Notes under the pieces: model-generated
What the model was told of the DNA's origin: nothing
Seen by the model: the letters and a program-made list of their open reading frames with translations, nothing else
Database searches by the model: none
Program-made: the position numbers and the translations under genes
In this document: positions 9,166 through 17,450 of the stretch, one piece after another
Layout of the letters: the number at the start of each line of letters is the position of its first letter
How positions within the stretch are numbered: the stretch's first letter is position 1
From: Paramacrobiotus richtersi
Taxonomy: Eukaryota > Tardigrada > Eutardigrada > Parachela > Macrobiotidae
Length of the DNA: 23,257 nucleotides
Assembly (NCBI GenBank): GCA_034698045.1
Contig: JAQGAU010000848.1
Span: forward strand, 1-23,257
Direction: 5' to 3'

Positions 9166-9567
9166 TCAGGGTTTTGAGTGATAGAACTGGTGATTCCCAA
9201 TCTTGCGTCCACGCGTAGTTTTGCTGGTCCAGCTCGGATAGCCTTCTTTAGTCGGATTGTTGTAATGGTCCGCTCCGCCTGTCGGATCGCGGCCGTTAAA
9301 GACAGTAGGTAGCCATTGATCGATGGCTTTGGCGGCCCGCGTGTCGTCCATTACGATGTCAGTGCGCCCATTCCAGGCCTCGAACTGTCCAGGTTTCCGG
9401 CAGACGCCGTCAATGGTGTTGCCGCCCCAGTAGGGACGATTCTTGGCCGCCCGATTCTTAATCACCCAGGCCACTGCCTTTTGACCTTCCACTGGTTCTC
9501 CGCGGGCCTCAGCATAGATAGTCTTCTTTAAGGTCTGGTAATCTTTTGAACGTGGATCCAGCCGCAT
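9166..9567 (-). CDS. SleB-family cell-wall hydrolase-like protein, copy B
   Basis: 133 residues from the ATG at 9567 (MRLDP). The frame stays open upstream to an ATG at 9639, but those 24 codons lie in the predicted 5'UTR intron, whose acceptor (TTTAG) falls five bases before the chosen ATG. They would be translated only if the intron were retained. Domain signature: YAEARGEPVEGQKAVAWVIK with the family glutamate, YWGGNTIDGV, FEAWNGRTDIVMDD, GGADHYNNPTKEGYPSW and GRKIGNHQFYHSKP. Only one cysteine remains (CRKPG); the second and third positions seen in A and F are Ala (FEAWN) and Thr. It lacks the palindrome at its stop. Closest in coding sequence to copy F. Confidence 0.85.
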   Translation of the reverse strand: MRLDPRSKDYQTLKKTIYAEARGEPVEGQKAVAWVIKNRAAKNRPYWGGNTIDGVCRKPGQFEAWNGRTDIVMDDTRAAKAIDQWLPTVFNGRDPTGGADHYNNPTKEGYPSWTSKTTRGRKIGNHQFYHSKP

Positions 9568-9572
9568 TTTGG

Positions 9573-9924
9573 CTAAACAAACATACGTGAAACAATCAGG
9601 CTCGTCAAAATATGAGAACAATGACAGTATGCCGCACAAAACCTGCTGATGTACGATATATTATGTCACATTTGCGGCGACCTTTAGTGATTCACTGATT
9701 CCTGAACGAAATCAGCAAGGTGCAGTGATGCGTCGTGATCTTTAGTATTACAGCTATATAGGGTGAGTACAGCACTGCTTACCGTTATGGTCCGACGAAT
9801 GTGATAAACTCCACCGCTTCAATGAAAAACGTGCAAGGAACTGAAAAATGACAACGTTTGGTGCAATTCACAAAATGAAAGAGGTGTGCGTATTTGGAGC
9901 CGAGCCTCTCCGCTTTTTTATATT
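9573..9924 (-). promoter_or_regulatory. Copy B promoter, non-coding exon 1 and 5'UTR intron
   Basis: TATA box near 9915-9924 (ATATAAAAAAGCGG on the minus strand). Exon 1 ends at the shared donor CATAACG|GTAAG (edge 9783), and the intron is 9573-9782. The two half-site positions are degenerate here: AAAGGTCG at 9678-9685 and AAAGATCA at 9736-9743. The exon frame joined to the ATG contains no upstream ATG, so exon 1 is 5'UTR. Confidence 0.6.
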
Positions 9925-9929
9925 TTCGT

Positions 9930-11143
9930 CGCGGCTCTTGCTATGTACCAACAAACTCACTGATTTCCATTCGGTGTGCATCAGGTCTACTGATCCTACT
10001 GAAGTCATGAAATAAAATATCCGTCCCAGCGTTCCGCACAATGCCGACCCGGATTTAACGCCATCAGTCTGCTTCTCTGCCCATCTGTTTGAAATGAAAA
10101 GATCCATCGTTGTCTGAACGAAACTTAGCAAACTTTTAGCAAGAACGCGTTTGATTCATCAGAAATACAACCATAATGACCCGATGACCTTTAGCTAGTC
10201 AACAGTCAATGACAACAACAACAACTAATGTTGGGTTTACTGTCGGCTACCTTTTGTATTTTGCTTTATGATAGCAATAAATCAAAATAAAAAATGGCAT
10301 ATTCCTAAAAGATTTTAAACGAGCAAATGCATATGGCACTTACTTCAATCATAACAAAACCGAACGTTTCGTTGCAACGGCGACTCCTTGACGAATGAGA
10401 AGTTGATCATAGTGGTATCGTTTAGCCCTTTGTAACCATTTCATAGATAAATAAATAAGATGACTGGATAATGTTCTGCTGAAACAGCGGTCGATACTTA
10501 TACATATGCATGTTGAGTTTCAGTGTGTCTTCCGCGCCGCAATAATTTATCTTTGTTGATATTTTTGCTTCCTATCGGACCAGTTACGCACTATGCGGAC
10601 AACAATGGAAAAAATGATCGGGATGCCAAACTTCGGTTTTCGGTTGTAATTGTGCTGAAAAAAACCCCATTTTTGTGCTCTAAATAATTGTCCAGATTAT
10701 TTATGTAAGTGCTTGATTGCAGATATATCTCCTTCGAATGTTGCTCTTTATCTTATTTATGGTGTCCTGCGACCAGCCAACATAGGGCAACTATAACGGG
10801 AAGCGCTGCTTCTTTTTATGAACGTGCGTTGTACGCTAACGTTAAAAAAGTGCAGTCAGCAGAAAGCGAACAGGATAAAGAAGCCCGTCGAAGAGTGCGT
10901 TTTTAGTGACATAAACGATGGCCAAATGCTCTCAACAGGGCTGACCACAATGGCTTCGTTAGAGGACGACATATGTATATTTATATGGGATCGAATTAAC
11001 AAACACTGCCGTACAATTGCTAATACGCAAATCAGCATTTGCTTCGATGCTAGCGCACGGATTAATGACAAATTAGAAACCAAAAGAATCCATTCTAGTT
11101 AATCACGCGAAAATAGCGGCGAGGTATGAACTGGTCAGTGGTT
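9930..11143. other. Intergenic DNA between copies B and C
   Basis: No gene is supported. The right part (about 10860-11095) is the shared 3' flank of copy C and aligns with 7300-7500 and 14390-14565. Open frames in that flank on either strand are not conserved among the copies and are treated as chance. Confidence 0.5.
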
Positions 11144-11158
11144 CCCGTGAATCACGGG
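11144..11158. promoter_or_regulatory. 15 bp palindrome overlapping the stop codon of copy C
   Basis: CCCGTGAATCACGGG, identical to the palindromes at the stops of copies A and F. It covers the TGA at 11152-11154. Confidence 0.55.
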
Positions 11159-11544
11159 TCGTAATAGAACTGATGACCCCCAATTTTGCGTCCACGTCTT
11201 GTATTGGCGGTCCAGCTCGGGTAACCCTCCTTCGCCGGATTATTGTAGTAGTACGCCCCGCCTGTCGGATCGCGACCGTTAAAGACATTGGGCAGCCAGC
11301 GGTCGATGGCTCTGGCGGCACGCGTATCGTCCATTACGATGTCATTGCGCCCGTTCCAGGCCTCGAACTGGTGGGGGTGTCTGATGACACCTTCAATGGT
11401 GTTACCGCCCCAGTATCCACGATTCTGCGCCGCCCGATTCTTAATCACCCAAGCCACCCAGCGTTGACCTTCTTCAGGTTCCCCGCGGGCCTCAGCATAG
11501 ATGGTCTTCTTCAAGGTCTGGTATTCACGTGAATTCGGATTCAT
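11152..11544 (-). CDS. SleB-family cell-wall hydrolase-like protein, copy C
   Basis: 130 residues from the ATG at 11544 (MNPNSRE). The SleB-type signature is complete: YAEARGEPEEGQRWVAWVIK, YWGGNTIEGV, FEAWNGRNDIVMDD, GGAYYYNNPAKEGYPSW and GRKIGGHQFYYDP. It is the only intact copy with no cysteine at all: CRKPGQFEC is replaced by IRHPHQFEA and the later NC by NT. It reads GGAYYYNN where the others have GGADHYNN, which is closer to bacterial SleB as remembered. The acceptor (GTGCAG) lies five bases before the ATG. Its 5' flank (about 12030-12430) aligns with the 5' flank of copy F. The role of the domain is inferred from the family. Confidence 0.85.
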   Translation of the reverse strand: MNPNSREYQTLKKTIYAEARGEPEEGQRWVAWVIKNRAAQNRGYWGGNTIEGVIRHPHQFEAWNGRNDIVMDDTRAARAIDRWLPNVFNGRDPTGGAYYYNNPAKEGYPSWTANTRRGRKIGGHQFYYDP

Positions 11545-11549
11545 TTTGG

Positions 11550-11906
11550 CTGCACAACTATAATTATTGAAACAGTCAGGGTCTCAATTTCTCAAAAATA
11601 TGAGAATAGACAGTATAGCGAGCAAAATGTGCTAATATATGATGTATGTCAGAATACTACGGTGGCCTTTAGTAATGCCTGAATAAAGTTAGCACTGCGC
11701 ATAGTCTTACGGTTACGATGCGTTGTGACCTTTAGTATATATGGCAGAGACAGTACTGCTTACCGTTATGACGCGTCGAATGTGATAAACTCTACGACTT
11801 CTTTAAAAAACTTGCAAGCATGAAGCAAGTATGACAAGGTGAGTGGTTTATAAGCGGAAAGAACTGTGCATATTAATTTTTGTGCCGGGCCTCTGCGACT
11901 TTTATA
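11550..11906 (-). promoter_or_regulatory. Copy C promoter, non-coding exon 1 and 5'UTR intron
   Basis: TATA box near 11900-11906 (GTATAAAAGTCGC on the minus strand). Exon 1 ends at the shared donor CATAACG|GTAAG (edge 11764), and the intron is 11550-11763. A perfect AAAGGTCA lies on the minus strand at 11726-11733, and a one-mismatch copy (AAAGGCCA) at 11663-11670. Confidence 0.65.
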
Positions 11907-11999
11907 CTGCCGCTCACTCCCTACAACTTTATCGTCGCGGTTCTTGCTACCAAAGAATACACTGATTTCCGCTGATGGAAATCTTTTCGGTGTGCACGA

Positions 12000-12540
12000 A
12001 TTCGTGATTTTCTGTCATTTACTGTAGGAAATGAAATCATATCCTACTGGTGCCATCAGATTAAATACTGAATACGTCGAAGAGTCGAGCCGATGACCCC
12101 TCGACTATTACAGCAGGCGTGATATGCTTATAGGGCTGCGATTCGTTATCTGTGATCATCGTTGCTTCGATTCGTTATCAGTGACGTACGCAGGCGTGGG
12201 TTCTTTGGCTTTGTTAGCCTACATACTTATCCTGTCGGGATGGTAATCAACAATCGCTGCACCCTAAAAAAGGATCGTCTGCAGAAGTTCAATGTGTTGT
12301 TGCGCACTATCATGTATGCAAGCAGCGGCGTGATCGCAATATTTTTGCTGGTGAACTTATACACTAAAACAGTAGTAAGTGTAACCAGTACCAGAAGGCG
12401 TATTAATGTTGACGAAAAATTATGTATTCTGCAATAAACACTTTAGAAGCGGCACTGTGTTCCCGATTCCTGTATGAAATGAAGAAATCATCGGTTTTTA
12501 TTAAGAAATTAGAATTATGTCCATTCTGCATTGAATTAAA
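12000..12540. repeat. 5' flank of copy C, duplicated at 16390-16700
   Basis: Shared ordered blocks include CATATCCTACT.GTGCCATCAGATTAAA, ACAGCAGGCGTGATATG and ATC(A)ATAATCGCTGC-type sequence. No coding sequence is supported. These blocks define one side of the large duplicated segment. Confidence 0.6.
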
Positions 12541-12962
12541 ACTTTTTATCTGGTGAAAGTAGCATACGGTATACAAGCGACACTGCAGTGTTCCGTTTCA
12601 TTAACATTTAACTTCGTTTATTATTTAACTGTAAATTAAACGTTCTGTTTCGTTATTATTTAACTTTCATGATTTACTTTCGAAAGGTACTTGTCTAATG
12701 TTTCCATGTACTTTTGGCCGTTTGGATAACTCAGACTTACCGAATGGTTTATATGCACTAGAACGCTAAAAGTAAATTGTATATATGTGCCATTACGAAA
12801 GTAGAAGAACAATTAACTCGCGATCGAGCAATTTTCAACATCGTGAATCAAGGACTGCTTTTTTTGCATTTGAAATGTTAATCAGAGTTATTTTTGATGG
12901 ATCTCCGCGACTAAAATATAATGACGGATACAAGCGCGGAATGAGACAAACCATGCGTCTCG
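12541..12962. repeat. 3' flank of the oxidase relic, duplicated at 16790-17450
   Basis: Aligns, with gaps, to the sequence downstream of the intact oxidase gene. For example, CAGAGTTATTTTTGATGGATCT (12885-12903) corresponds to CACAGTTATTTTTACGGATCT (17347-17367), and ACAAGCGCGGAATGAG to ACATGCGCGGAATGAG. No frame is conserved. Confidence 0.6.
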
Positions 12963-13545
12963 TTATTTGTAAGTAAACTGTAAAATATATCCAGTTGGCA
13001 TTAGCTTTGGAATCGTTCCGCAATCCACATTCACCGGAGCATCTGGATCACATGCCGTCCTGGACAGAGTCCGACCCATTGTGTGCCAGCATCGACGTCC
13101 ATTCCATCTTTGGTTGGTCGGCACACCGCTGCCGACAGCCGTTACATAATATTAGCTTAGGTTGTATGGATACTCGTATATATAATTTTGCCGCATAAAC
13201 GAAAGCTATTTTGTTGTAAATCCGCGTAAGATAAGCAAATTTTTAGTTCAAATAAATGTTTTCCATCTGTAAATGGCATTGACATACCTTCATATTATTT
13301 TTAAAGGTGAAAACATCCAGGAAAAGCACACAATTCATGTCAAGGTATTTATGTACGTACTTATAGCACTAATTGTAAGCATCGGTTTCGTGGCATTTAT
13401 ATTGTAAATTATGTCATGAAGTCTCTAGGAACTTGTAAACCACTACACTACGGTAAGCACTAGCTATTATACTGCACAATGCACATTACCATGGAAATTG
13501 TGTCATATAACATAATCGTGTTTTTTAAAAAGCTATAATTTTGGC
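12963..13545 (-). pseudogene. Relic of a second aldehyde oxidase-like gene
   Basis: Two pieces of the neighbouring oxidase gene lie side by side on the minus strand. Bases 12963-13042 match its terminal exon (17451-17521), with the same CAG-type acceptor and the same QFTYK-stop ending but two compensating indels that alter the middle. Bases from about 13056 to 13136 match its internal exon 20804-20913 (CRPTKDGMDVDAGTQW), with a one-base insertion after ACACAATGG that shifts the frame. Similarity continues into the flanking intron: TTGTAAACCACTACACTACG is shared at about 13432-13451 and 21104-21123. About 3 kb of gene between these exons is missing. This is a decayed copy formed by segmental duplication, not a processed pseudogene, because intron sequence is kept. 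Confidence 0.8.
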
Positions 13546-13584
13546 TGAAAATAAAACTCTGAAACGCTGTACTTTGCACTAGAT

Positions 13585-13729
13585 TGCCGCCCCAGTAGCC
13601 AGATTCTGCGCCGTCCGATTCTTGATCACCCAGGCCGCCCAGCGTTGTCCTTTTTCGGGTTCCCCGCGAGCCTCAGCATATGTAGATAGTCTTCTTCAAG
13701 GTCTGGTACTAACGTTAATTCGGATTCAT
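13585..13729 (-). pseudogene. SleB-family hydrolase pseudogene, copy D (5' half only)
   Basis: Retains the first ~45 codons from the ATG at 13729 (MNPN, as in copy C), then stops matching just after the YWGG region. Stop codons appear at codons 5 and 7, a 4 bp insertion lies inside the YAEARG region, and a small deletion affects the YWGG codons. The 3' half is lost. It retains the CAAAATG start context and acceptor (TGTGTAG) of the functional copies. The oxidase relic lies immediately downstream in the direction of transcription. Confidence 0.85.
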
Positions 13730-13734
13730 TTTGG

Positions 13735-14008
13735 CTACACAAATATAAGTTAAACAATGAGAGTTTCAGACAAGAACAACACGCATTTGATATACGTCAG
13801 AACAATACGGTGACCTTTAGTATTTCCTGATCAAAGTTAGCAATGTGCATAGTCTTACGGCTATGATGCGTCGTGAGATTTACCGTTTTGATGCGAATCA
13901 ACTCCACCGTTTCAGTGAAAAGCTTGCATTCGTGAATGACAATGTACGTTGTTCGCAGACAGAAAGAGTTGTGCATATTTTGTGCCGAACGTGTCCGCTT
14001 TTTTATAC
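13735..14008 (-). promoter_or_regulatory. Remnant promoter and 5'UTR intron of pseudogene D
   Basis: A TATA box near 14000-14008 (GTATAAAAAAGCGG on the minus strand) and a donor changed to CAAAACG|GTAAAT near 13883 are still recognisable. A perfect AAAGGTCA is kept at 13811-13818. Relative to copy C the intron has lost the stretch next to the donor. Confidence 0.55.
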
Positions 14009-14589
14009 AAGTGCTACAGTTTTTGCAGAGTCTTTATAACTTTAACATGGTAGCTTTATCGTCACGGCTCTTCCTACCAAATTTTCGCTGGTGGAACTCT
14101 ATAACACTGTGTTTTGCACTAAGATAGGTTTGTACTGACTTATCATGGTACGAGTATCGATTGTCAGACAAATCATTGTCAGATGTACATCTGCTTCGAT
14201 TGTTGCTGCGTATGTTAATTACGCATTATGGTCACCTCAAACCGGTTAACCTATAGCAACCATAAAAAATGAGAACCACTAGCTGTAAATTTTTATGAGC
14301 ATGTGGGGATTATCGTAAAAACGAGCATTCGGTGGACAGAGAAAAGAATAACGAAATCTGTCGCGGAGGGCTGTTTCCACTTTCCAGTGATATACAAACG
14401 ATGGCCAAATGTCCTCCAAAAGAATTTGATAGTTGTGTATGTGTGGCGATCGAATCAGGAAGAACTACAGTACAATTAGTAATACGCAAAAAAACATTAA
14501 AGCGCTTAGCCATGGAGGCTAGCGCACTGATGTATGGCAAAGTTAATCAAAAATCAAAAGAATTAGTCTATCGCGCTCATGGCCGTGAT
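14009..14589. other. DNA between pseudogenes D and E
   Basis: No gene is supported. Bases about 14330-14580 are the shared 3' flank also found at 10880-11095 (AACGATGGCCAAATG, CAATT.(G)TAATACGCA, GAGGCTAGCGCA and AATCAAAAG blocks). Its open plus-strand frame is not conserved in the other flanks. Confidence 0.5.
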
Positions 14590-14891
14590 CGTTGTAATGA
14601 TCCGCTCCTCCTGTTGGATCGGATTGGTCGTAGACAGTGGGTAGCCAGCGATCAATGGCTTCGGCAGCATGTGATTCGTTCATTTCGATATCATTCCAGC
14701 ATTCGAACTGTCCAGGTTTTGCGGCAGACGCCTTCAGTGCTGTTGCCGCCCCAGTAGTCACGGTTCTTTTCCGCCCGATTCTTTATCACCCATGCCACGG
14801 CGCGTTGACCTTCTTCTGGTTCACCGCGGGCCTCAGCATAGATAGCCTTCTTCAAGGTCTGGTATTCGCTTGAATTTGTATTCAGAGGCAT
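14590..14891 (-). pseudogene. SleB-family hydrolase pseudogene, copy E
   Basis: Starts MPLNTNSSEYQTLKKAIYAE at 14891 and keeps the EARGEPEEGQRAVAWVIK signature. A one-base insertion (TTTT for TTT, 14717-14720) then shifts the frame in CRKPGQ. After the shift the other frame continues GQFECWN, with a 9 bp deletion that removes GRR, and on to GGADHYN. The last ~30 codons, including the GRKIG.HQFY block, are deleted where the 3' flank begins. It is most similar to copy A, with which it also shares the flank upstream. Confidence 0.85.
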
Positions 14892-14897
14892 TTTCTG

Positions 14898-15213
14898 CTG
14901 CAGTATGTATATAACGTTAGCGTATTAAGTTCGCTCACTAGGTTAATATCGCGGTATAATATTACCGTGACCTTAAGTACCTTCTGCATATAGTATTGCG
15001 CTTGGTCTTACGATGTGTTGAGTCTGGTCAAGTTATACGGTGACTTGTAATATGCATGAGCAGTATTACTTACCGTTATAAGGCGTTGAATGTGGTAAAT
15101 TTCACTGCTAAATCCAACATTTTCCGATATACAACTGCAGGTTTTTCGATCTAAAACTGCGAGTAATTATGCATATAATTTGTACCGAATCTTCCCCCGT
15201 TCTTATAATTATA
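14898..15213 (-). promoter_or_regulatory. Promoter and 5'UTR intron of pseudogene E
   Basis: A TATA-like stretch (TATATAATTATAAG on the minus strand, near 15201-15215) and the donor TATAACG|GTAAG (exon edge 15074) are intact. The half-site is altered to TAAGGTCA at 14968-14975. The layout matches copy A. Confidence 0.55.
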
Positions 15214-15219
15214 TACGCA

Positions 15220-15662
15220 GCACTGTGCACAAAGGCGTGGTTTAGAACCTTCGTTGCGTTTAAAATTGTTACTCACTAATAAAACATGATGGTTTGCTCT
15301 ACCAGTAATTCTGTATTCCGTACAAAGGTCGAAGCTCGGGATTTGATGTAAAGTGAAATCATTGTTGCATTACTGTCTGTATATGCCGATACCATAACTA
15401 TGACGAGTCGAATGATCCGCTCACATTGAAGCGTGATATGTCGCGAGGAATGTTCGCTTCGTCATCATCGCCGGATGTGTTGTTGCATATTTTATGGCTT
15501 TTGATGAGAGCGTTTAGGTTGTCGAATTTGCAAGCAAGCATCAGTACAACTGGTGATACGCAAAGAAGCCTTTGCTTCGATGTTAGACACTGAGAAGACC
15601 AAAAACCAAAAAAATCCACGCCTGTATAGCTGATCCAGGGCCGGATGAACCGGTCAGTGGGT
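15220..15662. other. DNA between pseudogene E and copy F
   Basis: No gene. Bases 15390-15520 match 8470-8630 upstream of copy A. Bases 15550-15620 hold the shared 3' flank of copy F (ATACGCAAAGAAGCC, TTGCTTCGATG, CCAAAAACCAAAA). Confidence 0.5.
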
Positions 15663-15677
15663 CCCGTGAATCACGGG
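15663..15677. promoter_or_regulatory. 15 bp palindrome overlapping the stop codon of copy F
   Basis: CCCGTGAATCACGGG, identical to the palindromes at the stops of copies A and C. It covers the TGA at 15671-15673. Confidence 0.55.
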
Positions 15678-16069
15678 CCGTGATAGAACTGATGATTCCC
15701 AATCTTGCGTCCATAACGACAATTTTTGGTCCAGTCCGGATAGCCTTCTTTAGTCGGATTATTGTAATGGTCCGCCCCGTTTGTCGGATCGCGGCCATTA
15801 AAGACATTAGGTAGCCAGCGATCGATGGCTTGGGTGGCACTCGTTTCGTGCATTACGATGTCCGTGCGCCCATTCCAGCATTCGAACTGTCCAGGCTTGC
15901 GGCAGACGCCGTCAATGGTGTTGCCGCCCCAGTAGGGACGATTCTTGTCCGCTCGATTCTTAATCACCCAGGCCACGGCCTTTTGACCTTCCACTGTTTC
16001 TCCGCGGGCCTCAGCATAGATAGTCTTCTTTAAGGTCTGGTAATCTCTTGAACTTGGATCCAGCCGCAT
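15671..16069 (-). CDS. SleB-family cell-wall hydrolase-like protein, copy F
   Basis: 132 residues from the ATG at 16069 (MRLDPSSRDYQTLKK). Signature blocks: YAEARGETVEGQKAVAWVIK (Thr where the others have Pro after EARGE), YWGGNTIDGV, CRKPGQFECWNGR, GADHYNNPTKEGYPDW and NCRYGRKIGNHQFYHG. Like copy A it keeps cysteines both in FECWN and in NC..GRK, a pair that B and C have both lost. No signal peptide. The acceptor (TGTGTAG) lies five bases before the ATG. It is the first hydrolase gene downstream of the intact oxidase gene, on the same strand but with its own promoter. Confidence 0.85.
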   Translation of the reverse strand: MRLDPSSRDYQTLKKTIYAEARGETVEGQKAVAWVIKNRADKNRPYWGGNTIDGVCRKPGQFECWNGRTDIVMHETSATQAIDRWLPNVFNGRDPTNGADHYNNPTKEGYPDWTKNCRYGRKIGNHQFYHGP

Positions 16070-16074
16070 TTTAG

Positions 16075-16324
16075 CTACACAAACATAGGTAAAAAAGTCA
16101 GCAATGCGTATAATCTTAGTGCGGTGTGATGCGTCGTGACCTTTATCTGTAGTATGGTACAGGAAGTACTGCTTACCGTTATGGAGCGGCGAATGTGATA
16201 AACTCCACAGGTTTTAATGAAAAACTAACAAGAAGTTATGTAACAATGACACCGCTTTAGTGGTTCACAACCGAAAGAATTAATTGTAAGGATTGCATGC
16301 CGAGCGTTTCAGCCTTTTTATATT
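16075..16324 (-). promoter_or_regulatory. Copy F promoter, non-coding exon 1 and 5'UTR intron
   Basis: TATA box near 16315-16324 (ATATAAAAAGGCTG on the minus strand). Exon 1 ends at the shared donor CATAACG|GTAAG (edge 16177). The intron (16075-16176) is the shortest of the intact copies at 102 bp and carries a perfect AAAGGTCA at 16137-16144. An in-frame stop lies in exon 1 upstream of the ATG, which confirms it is untranslated. Confidence 0.65.
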
Positions 16325-16329
16325 TGTCT

Positions 16330-17450
16330 TGCTACCAACAAGTACACACTGATTTCCGCTGATAAGAATTCCATTCGGTCTGCATGCATCAGTTCCTGGT
16401 TTGCTTCTGGTTAGTATATTATCTCATATCCTACTTCTGCCATCAGATTAAAACTGAAACGGATGGAGGAGGATTTGACAGCAGGCGTGATATGTTCATC
16501 GTAGTGTTTTGATTCGTTATCAGTGAAGCATTTTTCTGTTGACTGTTTTGACTCTATACCTGTTTAGGTGGTAATCAATAATCGCTGCGCCGTAAAAAGA
16601 GGAGCATCTGCTGTCGAAGTGCCGGGTGCTGCTGCACTGCAGACGATTGTGCAGTTGCGTGATCACATGTACACAAAGCACAGTATTCCGACTCCTTTAT
16701 TTACGCATACCAACGTGCATAGATAAATTATCCTTATTTATTGCTGTACATGTTTAATTAACGAGTAAGGTATAATCACTGGCATATGTTAATTTTGACG
16801 AAAAATACTATGAATTGTGGAATAAATATTCTCAGATGGGCCGGTTATAAATACCGTACTAAATTCAAGAGGTTTTCGTTTCTTATACATGAACTAAAAT
16901 TAAATCCCCGCGATGAACTAAAAATTGCAATGCTTCGTTTCATTATTTTCGGTTCAAGTAAAAAACGGGGTAGGTCATTACTATCTTTGAAAATACATAT
17001 ATAAGAAAGCATCAAGTTCCGAAAGGCACATAGCCAGTGTTTCCATATTCCTCTGGAATTTGGATAGAGTGGCAGCACAGCTCGGTCTTACCGATCGCTT
17101 TGTACATACCATTAATATTGTACATGTGTTCGGACGACGCTACTGGCTTGTAACTCGTAAAACAATTCCATTGTTTGCTCAACTGACGATGGGTATATTA
17201 ACAAACTCAAACCTTGATACAAGAGCAAATTTAACATATAGACGCCGTTACGAAGGCAGCGCGACGACCACCGCGATCGAGCACAACTTTTACTTGCTAG
17301 CATGTTGTGAATCAAGTGATACATTTTTTCATTCTAAAACAGAAATCACAGTTATTTTTACGGATCTGAGCGATGATAATATTATTGCGTCGGATACATG
17401 CGCGGAATGAGTCGAACCACTACATACACACAGTTAAGTATGATGCTTCA
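16330..17450. other. Flank between the oxidase gene and copy F
   Basis: Positions 16390-16700 repeat the 5' flank of copy C, and 16790-17450 repeat the 3' flank of the oxidase relic. This should include the 3' UTR of the oxidase gene, but no AATAAA was found close to its stop. A plus-strand frame open at 17060-17410 is not conserved in the duplicate and is not called. Confidence 0.5.

Noticed and set aside
9568..9639. 24-codon N-terminal extension of copy B
   Set aside because: It lies in the predicted 5'UTR intron and is not matched in the other copies. It is kept only as a possible intron-retention product.
10818..11102. 94-residue plus-strand open frame in the flank of copy C
   Set aside because: The same flank near copies A and E does not preserve it.
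11173..11532. 119-residue plus-strand frame opposite copy C, with similar ones opposite A, B, E and F
   Set aside because: These are antisense shadows of the hydrolase coding sequence; they recur because the gene is repeated.
7584..16069. Bacterial contamination as the source of the hydrolase genes
   Set aside because: The copies have TATA promoters and a spliced 5'UTR, and are interleaved with a relic of the spliced oxidase gene in the same contiguous sequence.
17060..17410. 116-residue plus-strand open frame downstream of the oxidase gene
   Set aside because: The duplicated segment at about 12600-12960 does not keep this frame, and no motif is recognisable.
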